NCBI GenBank assembly: GCA_000433115.1
Contig: FR892161.1
Span: forward strand, 1 to 11,326
Length of the DNA stretch: 11,326 bases
Source: Ruminococcus sp. CAG:382
GTDB taxonomy: Bacteria; Bacillota; Clostridia; Oscillospirales; CAG-382
Reading direction: 5' to 3'
Below the pieces are notes generated by a model. That model ran no database searches and was not told the DNA's origin. It saw only the letters and a list, made by a program, of their open reading frames with translations. The stretch's first letter is position 1; the number at the start of each line of letters is the position of its first letter. Made by a program: the position numbers and the translations under genes. Shown in pieces: positions 1-6,577 of this stretch.

Positions 1-319
1 AGAAGAGCGGTACGTTGACGGACATGACGTTTTTTCTGCCGACACTGAGCACACCGTAGGTCTTTGGCGCCATGAGCGCTTCGCTGACTGCCGCGTCACC
101 GAGCTTTGCCGATGCAACGATGAAGGAGCCGTACATACGTGTCACGCCCTCTTCCACCTGAAGTCTCAGACGTTTATTCTCTTTTACCACATCAAGGAAC
201 TGCTTCATAAGCTCGTCGCGCTTATCCTTGAGCAGCTTGTGACCGCGCCGCGCCGTTTTGAGACGCTTTTTCAGGCGGGTCAGCTCCATTCTTGTGGGGT
301 TGACGTTTGCTATTGCCAT
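1..319 (-). CDS. ntpD: V/A-type ATPase subunit D, central rotor shaft (partial, C-terminus beyond window)
   Basis: Subunit D is the long coiled-coil shaft that turns inside the A3B3 hexamer and couples ATP chemistry to rotation of the membrane ring. The visible 106 residues start with the family's typical opening (NPTRMELTRLKKRL at 7-20, RRGHKLLKDKRDELM at 24-38), a basic amphipathic helix that inserts into the A3B3 core. A less helical stretch from about residue 80 should begin the globular middle. The ATG at 317-319 follows a GGAG at 330-333 lying inside the end of the upstream gene, whose stop codon is only 3 bases away, so translation is probably coupled. About half of a normal subunit D (roughly 200 residues) is visible; the truncation is only the window edge. 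Identity is secure from the N-terminal motif and operon position. Confidence 0.96.
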   Translation of the reverse strand, partial: MAIANVNPTRMELTRLKKRLKTARRGHKLLKDKRDELMKQFLDVVKENKRLRLQVEEGVTRMYGSFIVASAKLGDAAVSEALMAPKTYGVLSVGRKNVMSVNVPLF

Positions 320-322
320 ATA

Positions 323-838
323 TCAAAGCTCCGTTTTCTTGTTATAAAGCCTGAACAGCCCTGCCGTGCGCTTGTCGTAAATGAACATCACGGCGGTTTT
401 CACACCGGACAGCTCGATAAGTCCGACGGCGGCAGGCGTTTTTGAAACGCTCCCGCGGTAGTCGTATATCTTAGCGGGGGAATACTCCTTCATTTTCGGT
501 TCAGCTTCCGGCAGTTTTCCGATGAATTCAAAATCAGAAACGGGTACGTCAAGTGTTACCTTATCGGATCCGGAGGAATAGCATTCGGAAAATGCCACGC
601 GGCTGTGCGCCACGACGTATTTATATTCCACGTTGACCTTGCGCCAGGTAAAATGTACCAGTATCCAAAGCAGGAGAGGTACTATTGCGACGACAGGAAC
701 GAGCTTCAGCGCCACAAGTGTTCCCGAAATGCCGAGTCCGAGGACGATATACAGCAGGAGAAGCAGTCTCCGTGTGCGGAGGTTTTTGCCCTCCTTCGCC
801 TGAGTCACGACATATTCGGCGCTGTTGAAATCGTTCAT
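323..838 (-). CDS. Unrecognised two-helix membrane protein inside the V-ATPase operon
   Basis: This 171-residue protein has no function I can assign. It starts with a short charged segment (basic residues at 16-24), then two hydrophobic helices at about 24-44 and 46-64 separated by a very short turn, then RK at 66-67 and a soluble domain of about 100 residues. By the positive-inside rule both ends face the cytoplasm. The segment after the helices (VNVEYKY at 68-74, then a strand-like VPVSDFEFIG at 99-108) resembles, from memory, small Clostridia proteins of unknown function such as the DUF6106 type; this is tentative. The gene begins 6 bases after the ntpB stop and ends 3 bases before the ntpD start, so it is surely cotranscribed with the ATPase. 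The classical ntp operon has no gene here. Its Shine-Dalgarno is weak (AAGGAA about 13 bases upstream). An assembly, anchoring or regulatory role for the ATPase is only inference. Confidence 0.85.
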   Translation of the reverse strand: MNDFNSAEYVVTQAKEGKNLRTRRLLLLLYIVLGLGISGTLVALKLVPVVAIVPLLLWILVHFTWRKVNVEYKYVVAHSRVAFSECYSSGSDKVTLDVPVSDFEFIGKLPEAEPKMKEYSPAKIYDYRGSVSKTPAAVGLIELSGVKTAVMFIYDKRTAGLFRLYNKKTEL

Positions 839-844
839 GCGGCG

Positions 845-2218
845 TCAGTCTTCCTTCCAGTATTTTTCGAAGAGAGCAGGCTTGATACGCTTCAGCTCCG
901 ACTTCGGGAATATCTTCAGAAGCTTCCAGCCGAGGTCAAGGGTTTCCTCGATGGTACGGTTTGTGTTGAAGCCCTGATTAATGTATTCCTTTTCAAACTG
1001 CGTTGCAAATTCGGAATAAAGTCTGTCCATGGGAGACAGTGCGGCTTCGCCGAGGACTACGGCAAGTTCCTGAGCCTCTTTACCTCTCGCGTAGCAGGCG
1101 AAAAGCTGATTCATTGTGTTGCTGTGGTCTTCGCGGGTCTTATCTTTGCCGATACCCTTATCTTTGAGTCGTGAAAGCGACGGCAGAACATCAACAGGGG
1201 GCATTATGCCTTTTTTATGAAGCTCACGGGAAAGGATTATCTGACCCTCCGTAATATATCCTGTAAGGTCTGGAATCGGGTGGGTCTTGTCGTCCTCCGG
1301 CATGGTGAGAATCGGTATCATGGTGATGGAGCCGTCCGAGCCTTCTTTTCTGCCTGCTCTCTCGTACATGGAAGCAAGGTCGGTATAAAGATAGCCGGGG
1401 TAGCCGCGTCTGCCGGGAACCTCCTTACGCGCGGCGGATACCTCGCGGAGTGCTTCGGCATAGTTGGTGATATCGGTTATGATGACGAGCACATGCATAT
1501 TTTTCTCAAACGCCAGATATTCGGCGGCGGTGAGAGCCATACGAGGTGCGGAAATACGCTCGATCGCGGGGTCGGACGCGAGGTTCATGAACATTACCGT
1601 TCTGTCGATTGCGCCCGTGCGTTTGAAGTCGGTGATGAAATAATCAGCTTCTTCAAATGTGATGCCCACGGCGGCAAACACAACGGCGAAACGGCTTTCG
1701 CTGTTCAAAACCTTTGCCTGACGTGCAATCTGCGCCGCAAGCTCGGCGTGAGGGAGACCGGAGCAGGAGAAGATTGGCAGCTTCTGACCTCTTACCAGTG
1801 TGTTCAGACCGTCGATGGTCGAAATGCCCGTCTGGATAAATTCGGAAGGATAGTTGCGGGCAGCAGGGTTGATAGGCGTACCGTTGATATCCTCGCGCTT
1901 TTCGGGAATTATGGGTGCTTCGCCGTCAATGGGGTCGCCCATGCCCGAAAAGACACGGCCGAGAATATCCTCACTGAGGGCAAGCTCTATTCCTCTGCCC
2001 GTAAAGCTGACGGAGGAATTTGCAAGGTTAAGCCCTGCGGCGGAATCGAAAAGCTGAAGCAGTGCCTTGTCGCCGTCAAGCTCAAGCACCTTGCAGCGGC
2101 GCTTTTCGCCGTTTTCAAGGGTAATCGTGCCGAGTTCGTTATATTTTACGCCGCTGACCTTGTCCACCAGCATAAGAGGACCTGCGACTTCGCGTATAGT
2201 CTTATATTCCTTGACCAT
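845..2218 (-). CDS. ntpB: V/A-type ATPase subunit B (non-catalytic nucleotide-binding subunit)
   Basis: Subunit B alternates with A in the soluble hexamer and lends residues to the catalytic sites at A-B interfaces. The 457 residues match the family's usual length. In order there are an N-terminal beta barrel (about 1-75), the central nucleotide-binding-like domain and a C-terminal helical domain. As expected for a B subunit there is no true P-loop; its place is taken by SCSGLPHAEL at 151-160. The arginine finger is R350 in PSLSRLKDKG, the same number as Arg350 of E. hirae NtpB, and GKDKTREDH follows at 357-365. Here C152 and A158 stand where I expect Gly and Asn (FSGSGLPHNEL). The start is ATG with GGAGG 9 bases upstream, 20 bases after the ntpA stop. 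Identity is secure. Confidence 0.98.
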   Translation of the reverse strand: MVKEYKTIREVAGPLMLVDKVSGVKYNELGTITLENGEKRRCKVLELDGDKALLQLFDSAAGLNLANSSVSFTGRGIELALSEDILGRVFSGMGDPIDGEAPIIPEKREDINGTPINPAARNYPSEFIQTGISTIDGLNTLVRGQKLPIFSCSGLPHAELAAQIARQAKVLNSESRFAVVFAAVGITFEEADYFITDFKRTGAIDRTVMFMNLASDPAIERISAPRMALTAAEYLAFEKNMHVLVIITDITNYAEALREVSAARKEVPGRRGYPGYLYTDLASMYERAGRKEGSDGSITMIPILTMPEDDKTHPIPDLTGYITEGQIILSRELHKKGIMPPVDVLPSLSRLKDKGIGKDKTREDHSNTMNQLFACYARGKEAQELAVVLGEAALSPMDRLYSEFATQFEKEYINQGFNTNRTIEETLDLGWKLLKIFPKSELKRIKPALFEKYWKED

Positions 2219-2238
2219 TTTTAGGTTCCTCCAGTCTG

Positions 2239-4005
2239 TCAGTCATCGCTGCCGACAGCGGCGATTTCGCTGTCGATGGCGGTTGAGATTTCGTTATATG
2301 CACCGGCGTATTCGTCGGCGGGAATCATCTTTGCTCTGCCGATACGTTCGCGCACGGGAAGCGCCGAAATTTCATCAAGCGGAGCGCCCTTCTTTATTGC
2401 GGCGTCGGCGACATGATAGAACTTCAGAATAAGTCCGAGAAGTGCGTTCTGCTTTTTCAGCGGAGAATAAGCATCCTCAACGGACAGCGCGTCCTGCTGG
2501 AGATAGTCCTCGCGGAGTGAACGCGCGACTTCAAGAACAAGTGCGTCGGAATCGGAAAGTGCATCGACACCGACGAGCTTGACAATCTCTTCAAGTTCGC
2601 TTTCGCGCTGGAGGAGCATCATGGCTTCGGCGGTCTGCTCATTCCAGTTGGTCGCGACGTTCTTTTCGTACCACGCGGCGAGCTTGTTTTTATAAAGCGA
2701 ATAGGAATTGAGCCAGTTGATCGCGGGGAAATGGCGCTTGTATGCAAGTGCGGAGTCAAGACCCCAGAACACCTTGACGATACGGAGCGTTGCCTGCGTT
2801 ACGGGTTCGGAAATATCGCCGCCGGCGGGAGAAACCGCGCCGATTGCGGAAAGTGCGCCGATACGCTTGTCGGCACCGAGACACACGACCTTGCCCGCGC
2901 GCTCATAGAACTGAGCGAGGCGGCTGGTGAGGTATGCAGGGTAACCTTCTTCACCGGGCATTTCTTCAAGTCGACCCGACATTTCGCGGAGCGCCTCCGC
3001 CCAGCGGGAGGTCGAATCGGCGATTACGGCGACGGAATAGCCCATGTCGCGGAAGTATTCGGCGATGGTTATGCCGGTATAAACCGAGGCTTCGCGCGCC
3101 GCAACGGGCATATCGGAGGTATTTGCGATAAGGACGGTACGTTCCATAAGGGAAAGTCCGGTTTTCGGGTCCTTCAGGGTAGGAAATTCGCGGAGAACGT
3201 CGGTCATTTCGTTGCCGCGTTCGCCGCAGCCGATATAAATAACGATATCAACGTCGGACCATTTTGCGAGCTGATGCTGAACGACGGTTTTGCCGCTTCC
3301 GAACGGTCCCGGAATGCAGGCGGTACCGCCCTTGGCGATCGGGAACATACTGTCAATCGTGCGGCTTCCGGTTATCATGGGTTCGTTACCCGGCAGCTTT
3401 TCGATATAGGGACGCGCTTTTCTTACGGGCCACTTCTGCATGAGCGTCAGGACAATTTTGCCCTTTTCGCCGTTTGCCTCAAGCACGGTGTCGGTGACCT
3501 TATATTCACCGCCCTTTACGGCAGTGACGGTATATTCTCCCTTATACATGGGAGGTACGGTAAGGCGCAGCTTTATTACCTTGGTTTCCTGTACATAACC
3601 GAAAACGTCGCCGGCGGCAATTTTATCGCCGACCTTGACGGCAGGTTCGAACGTCCACTTCTTTTCATGGTCAAGCCCGGGTACATCAATGCCTCTGGGA
3701 ATATTCGGTCCGGTCATCTTACGGATAACATCCAGCGGGCGCTGGATACCGTCATAGATGTTGGAAATAAGACCCGGTCCGAGCTCGCAGGACAGCGGCT
3801 CGCCGGTGGAGTAGACCTTGTCGCCCGGACCGATGCCGGCGGTCTCCTCATATACCTGAATGGAGGCGTTGTCGCCTCTTATTTCAATGATTTCGCCGAT
3901 CAGCTTATACTCGCCGACGCGGACGACGTCGGAAATGTTCGCTTCTCGCATACCGGACGCCACGACAAGCGGACCGGAAACCTTTACTATCGTTCCTGTG
4001 ATCAT
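2239..4005 (-). CDS. ntpA: V/A-type ATPase catalytic subunit A
   Basis: Subunit A binds and hydrolyses or makes ATP in the A3B3 head on the cytoplasmic face of the membrane. The 588 residues are the usual length. Visible features are an N-terminal beta barrel (1-70), the A-specific inserted bulge domain (about 110-190, including KKWTFEP at 115-121), Walker A GPFGSGKT at 233-240, GERGNE at 261-266 with the putative catalytic Glu262, the Walker B strand VAVIADSTSRWAEALRE at 325-341, and a helical C-terminal domain. All catalytic motifs are intact. The ATG at 4003-4005 has GGAG 5 bases upstream. It is preceded by the operon's longest intercistronic gap (78 bases), which carries two hairpins. Separate expression control of the A and B genes, needed at three copies each per complex, is possible but is inference. 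Confidence 0.99.
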   Translation of the reverse strand: MITGTIVKVSGPLVVASGMREANISDVVRVGEYKLIGEIIEIRGDNASIQVYEETAGIGPGDKVYSTGEPLSCELGPGLISNIYDGIQRPLDVIRKMTGPNIPRGIDVPGLDHEKKWTFEPAVKVGDKIAAGDVFGYVQETKVIKLRLTVPPMYKGEYTVTAVKGGEYKVTDTVLEANGEKGKIVLTLMQKWPVRKARPYIEKLPGNEPMITGSRTIDSMFPIAKGGTACIPGPFGSGKTVVQHQLAKWSDVDIVIYIGCGERGNEMTDVLREFPTLKDPKTGLSLMERTVLIANTSDMPVAAREASVYTGITIAEYFRDMGYSVAVIADSTSRWAEALREMSGRLEEMPGEEGYPAYLTSRLAQFYERAGKVVCLGADKRIGALSAIGAVSPAGGDISEPVTQATLRIVKVFWGLDSALAYKRHFPAINWLNSYSLYKNKLAAWYEKNVATNWNEQTAEAMMLLQRESELEEIVKLVGVDALSDSDALVLEVARSLREDYLQQDALSVEDAYSPLKKQNALLGLILKFYHVADAAIKKGAPLDEISALPVRERIGRAKMIPADEYAGAYNEISTAIDSEIAAVGSDD

Positions 4006-4026
4006 TATAACTCCACTCTCTTATTT

Positions 4027-4075
4027 GCGCATCCGGGGGGCGGTGCGCGTATTTACGGTATTCCGCGGGGCGGAA
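4027..4075 (-). other. Two hairpins in the ntpG-ntpA intercistronic gap
   Basis: The 78-base gap between the ntpG stop and the ntpA start holds two inverted repeats. The first, at 4061-4075, is TTCCGC and GCGGAA around a 3-base loop. The second, at 4027-4048, pairs GCGCA (4027-4031) with TGCGC (4044-4048) and CCG (4033-4035) with CGG (4041-4043), with one bulged base and a 5-base loop. Neither is followed by a U-run in the transcribed direction, so they are not standard terminators. They could block nucleases or mark a cleavage site that sets ntpA-ntpB mRNA levels apart from the upstream genes. Pairing is read directly; function is inferred. Confidence 0.5.
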
Positions 4076-4083
4076 ATGCCGTT

Positions 4084-4398
4084 TCAGTCTTTCAGAATAT
4101 CCACGCCGACTGCCTTTTCGACGTTGCTCTTGATGGCAGCCATGCCGTAGCCGAGATTGCCCTCAACGGACGGTATGGGGATTATGGCAGGCGTGGGATG
4201 GGATTTGTATTTCTGGATGATGTCCTTAAGCACAACGGAAAGGGTTTCGGTGATGAAAACTATTTCATACCCCTCCCTGACGGCGCGTCTGAGCTGCTCA
4301 GCGCCAGTCTTTCCGTCAGGTGCGGCAAATGTCGCAAACCCGACAGAGCGGAAGCACTGTATGCTCTGTCCGTCGCCTATAACAGCTATACTTGCCAT
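4084..4398 (-). CDS. ntpG: V/A-type ATPase subunit F (NtpG), rotor regulatory subunit
   Basis: This 104-residue protein binds the side of subunit D and forms the central stalk with it; in E. hirae the counterpart is called NtpG, elsewhere subunit F (AtpF). It has the expected Rossmann-like pattern: strand IAVIGDGQSI at 4-13 (the usual opening is VIGD followed by a helix), GYEIVFITE at 43-51, a PAIIPIP strand at 69-75, then a glycine-rich turn and a C-terminal helix ending KAVGVDIL. That helix contacts subunit D. Length is normal for the family. The ATG lies 10 bases after the ntpC stop with GAGG about 9 bases upstream. It is followed by the hairpin-bearing gap before ntpA. Identity is firm from motifs and order. 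Confidence 0.95.
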   Translation of the reverse strand: MASIAVIGDGQSIQCFRSVGFATFAAPDGKTGAEQLRRAVREGYEIVFITETLSVVLKDIIQKYKSHPTPAIIPIPSVEGNLGYGMAAIKSNVEKAVGVDILKD

Positions 4399-4408
4399 AA
4401 ATCAAACC

Positions 4409-5359
4409 TCAGATGGTCTTGCCGACCTTCTTTGCCGTCAGCAGCAGTCTCAGGTCGCAGAGCCATTTTTCATATAGTATTGCGTAGGCAACGACCTTGC
4501 CGCTGCCGAAAATATCATCCTTGACCTTCATGAGTCCGGCGTAATATTTTTCTTCAAGTGCCTTTTCGCATTCCGACGGGCTTGCCTTCTTATCGGCAAG
4601 TTCGAGGGCGAGGGTGCCGTATTCGGTGGCGCTCAGCGCTTTTTTCGCCTTTTCCGGCTCCTTCACGAAGAGCATCAGGTCGGGGACGGATATGGCGCCG
4701 CCGTCATAGAAGAAGTTTTCCGCGTTTTCGGGAAGTGCCTTACGGCGCTTCAGACGGAAAGCGGTGCAGAGATTTTTTATATCGGCATCGTTCTTGCAGA
4801 CGGTGGAAAGATATTCTATTCCGCTTGTGCCGGCGATATCACGGCGGTATTCATACAGAGCGCGGTCAAGAATAAGGTCAACGGTTTGCGGGTCGCGGCT
4901 GGCGGACGCTTCGGTCAGCGCCTTTTTCGCGGCGTCGGCAAGAGCTTCAGCTTCAAGCTTTGAAAAATCGCCCTTTGCCGCCATTGAAGCAAGCAGCGCT
5001 TCCCTTTCGCCGGTCGGCGTCGGCTTTTCTTCTGCAAACACCTGTGTTTTGACTGCCGTCTTCAGCTCCAGCACCTCCTTACGCGCGTTCATATACGCGA
5101 TGATGGGTTCACTGTTGCTGTCCGTCACCTCTCTGAGAAATGCATACATATCATCGGACTGCCTGTCGAGGGAGGTCATGAAATCTCCGCTTCCGTCGTC
5201 AAGCCCCGATTCGGTGAATATCTTCATTGCGTCCGCATACGTTTCCGCCGCCGCAACACGGGAAATCGTGTCCCGGAGCGGCGAACGGTTTTCGCGGACA
5301 TTTATGGACGACGACGCGAAGATGAAGTCGATGTCCTTCTTTTTACGTACTTTTTTCAT
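4409..5359 (-). CDS. ntpC: V/A-type ATPase subunit C (d-type rotor socket)
   Basis: Subunit C (equivalent to eukaryotic d) is a funnel-shaped helical protein that seats the D-F shaft on the K ring. The 316 residues are almost entirely alpha-helical, near the family's usual 320-350. The recognisable opening is DFIFASSSINVREN at 11-24, and there is a family-like C-terminal segment with AYAILYEKWLCDLRLLL. Otherwise this subunit is fast-evolving and no catalytic residues are expected. The N-terminus is strongly basic (MKKVRKKKD). Its ATG overlaps the ntpE TGA by 4 bases (ATGA at 5356-5359). The best AGGAG is about 20 bases upstream, too far for a normal site, which points to translational coupling with ntpE. 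Identity rests on the opening motif and operon position. Confidence 0.9.
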   Translation of the reverse strand: MKKVRKKKDIDFIFASSSINVRENRSPLRDTISRVAAAETYADAMKIFTESGLDDGSGDFMTSLDRQSDDMYAFLREVTDSNSEPIIAYMNARKEVLELKTAVKTQVFAEEKPTPTGEREALLASMAAKGDFSKLEAEALADAAKKALTEASASRDPQTVDLILDRALYEYRRDIAGTSGIEYLSTVCKNDADIKNLCTAFRLKRRKALPENAENFFYDGGAISVPDLMLFVKEPEKAKKALSATEYGTLALELADKKASPSECEKALEEKYYAGLMKVKDDIFGSGKVVAYAILYEKWLCDLRLLLTAKKVGKTI

Positions 5360-5928
5360 CGGTTGTCACCGAACAGGATCTCCTGCAGTTCAGGCTCGTG
5401 TTCATTTCTGAAACGGTTCAGAACGGTACTGACACGGCAATCGTAATCAATATCGTCTTCTCTTATGAGTACGCCGCCGTCAACGTACGGAACGAATTCG
5501 AGGCGGTCGGTTCCAAGCCTTGTCTGAAGTGCCGCTTTTTGCGAAACGCGGTTTTCCTGAAGATAGACAACGGGATTTTTCAGCTCGCCGCAGCTTGCGA
5601 AAAGCGACGCGACGAAGGTTACATAGGGAGCGCCGTCAAGCGCACAAAGCGCTTTTTCGGCATCGGCGACAACGCTGTCAAGTATACGTGCTTTTTCAAG
5701 CAGTACCGCGCTGCGCACCGCCTTCTGGCAAACGGCATTTACCCGTTCGTCGTATGCGTCACAGCGACGCTTCATTTCAATGGATGCTTCTTTTTCAATG
5801 GCACGCGCTTTGCCGTTCGCCGCTTCAAGGATCGCGCTGACCTCGGACTGCACTTCGGTTTCCTTCTTTGCAACCGCAGCTTCAGCTTCTTCGATTATCT
5901 TGCGACACAGGTTTTCAGCACTGTTCAT
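5356..5928 (-). CDS. ntpE: V/A-type ATPase subunit E, peripheral stalk
   Basis: Subunit E pairs with the small NtpF protein to form peripheral stalks that hold the A3B3 head still against rotor torque. The 190 residues, typical for the family, show a long N-terminal coiled coil (about 1-90, rich in Ala, Glu and Lys) and a mixed C-terminal head from about 95 onward. The head ends with the family-like pattern GGVLIREDDIDYDCRVSTVL (149-168) and an acidic helix EHEPELQEILFG. The ATG at 5926-5928 has a perfect AAGGAGG 7 bases upstream, the strongest site among the stalk genes. It follows ntpK after 45 bases and overlaps ntpC by 4 bases. Identity is well supported by architecture, C-terminal pattern and gene order. 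Confidence 0.94.
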   Translation of the reverse strand: MNSAENLCRKIIEEAEAAVAKKETEVQSEVSAILEAANGKARAIEKEASIEMKRRCDAYDERVNAVCQKAVRSAVLLEKARILDSVVADAEKALCALDGAPYVTFVASLFASCGELKNPVVYLQENRVSQKAALQTRLGTDRLEFVPYVDGGVLIREDDIDYDCRVSTVLNRFRNEHEPELQEILFGDNR

Positions 5929-5955
5929 ACGCTGCCCTCCTTTTCAAGAATAAGT

Positions 5956-5969
5956 AATTTCGTGAAATT
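5956..5969 (-). repeat. Small AT-rich inverted repeat between ntpK and ntpE
   Basis: AATTTC (5956-5961) and GAAATT (5964-5969) form a perfect inverted repeat just after the ntpK stop. The stem would be weak (5 A-T pairs and one G-C). A role protecting the ntpK message, which is needed in many copies per ring, is possible but speculative. Confidence 0.3.
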
Positions 5970-5973
5970 TCTC

Positions 5974-6543
5974 TTACGCGATCTTGCCGAGGAAGAGGAG
6001 GCAGGCGAGAAGGGAGGTGAGGAATGCGAATGCTGCATAGGTCTCGACGAGAGCGGCGGAAATGACGCCCTTCATAAAGTCTTCGGGATGCTTGTCAAGA
6101 ATGGTGACACCGGAAACGGCGACGGTTGCCTGCTTGATTGCGGAGTAGTAGCCGATGATGGTGATGGGAAGGCATGCGAGAAGAACGAAAACGCCCTGTT
6201 CGATAGTGAGGACTTTGATGGAATCGGAGAAGAGACCGAGCTGCATGAGAATGATGAAGGCGGTAACGAAGCCGTACAGACCCTGGGTGCCGGGGAGAGC
6301 TTCGAGGACGATTGCCTTACCGAACTTGCTGGGGTCTTCATTGATTACGGGAGTTGCGGCATTTGCCACCATCATTACACCCTTACAGGAGCCGAAGCCG
6401 GTGATAAAAAGAGCGAGAACGGCGCCGAGAAGCGCGATGTTCGTGCCGGAGAAGAAGTTTGTCAGGAAAGTTGTGAAAAAGCCGGGTTCGGACGCGTTTT
6501 TGACGAGATCCGCAAGAGTTACAGATACGGTTGAGAGTTCCAT
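5974..6543 (-). CDS. ntpK: V/A-type ATPase subunit K, Na+-binding rotor ring protein
   Basis: Subunit K builds the membrane ring that carries ions past subunit I. It has the duplicated four-helix form: hairpin 1 at about 36-60 and 76-103, hairpin 2 at about 115-140 and 158-186. All ligands of the E. hirae NtpK Na+ site have counterparts: L83, T86 and Q87 in LPGTQGLY (E. hirae L61, T64, Q65), Y90 (Y68), Q138 in YYSAIKQATV (Q110) and E167 in AALVETYA (E139). Hairpin 1 has no ion-binding carboxylate, as in other duplicated V-type K subunits. At 189 residues it is longer than the 156 of E. hirae, mainly through about 22 extra N-terminal residues and about 6 in the loop between hairpins. The ATG has AAAGGA about 9-10 bases upstream and no nearby in-frame ATG competes. 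Identity is secure; Na+ coupling is a strong inference. Confidence 0.98.
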   Translation of the reverse strand: MELSTVSVTLADLVKNASEPGFFTTFLTNFFSGTNIALLGAVLALFITGFGSCKGVMMVANAATPVINEDPSKFGKAIVLEALPGTQGLYGFVTAFIILMQLGLFSDSIKVLTIEQGVFVLLACLPITIIGYYSAIKQATVAVSGVTILDKHPEDFMKGVISAALVETYAAFAFLTSLLACLLFLGKIA

Positions 6544-6577
6544 TTTGTTTTTTCCTTTCAGAAAAGCATTTTTGTTT

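Noticed and set aside
1217..2224. Plus-strand open frame of about 335 codons opposite ntpB
   Set aside because: Antisense shadow of a conserved gene; no ribosome binding site or domain supports it.
2731..4524. Plus-strand open frame of about 600 codons opposite ntpA, ntpG and part of ntpC
   Set aside because: The minus strand in the same place encodes full-length conserved ATPase subunits. The plus-strand product is Gly-, His- and Arg-rich with no recognisable motif, as expected for a frame mirroring the codon bias of a real gene.
5398..6534. Plus-strand open frame of about 380 codons opposite ntpE and ntpK
   Set aside because: It runs across two clearly real genes and their intergenic gap, shows low-complexity acidic sequence and has no recognised domain.
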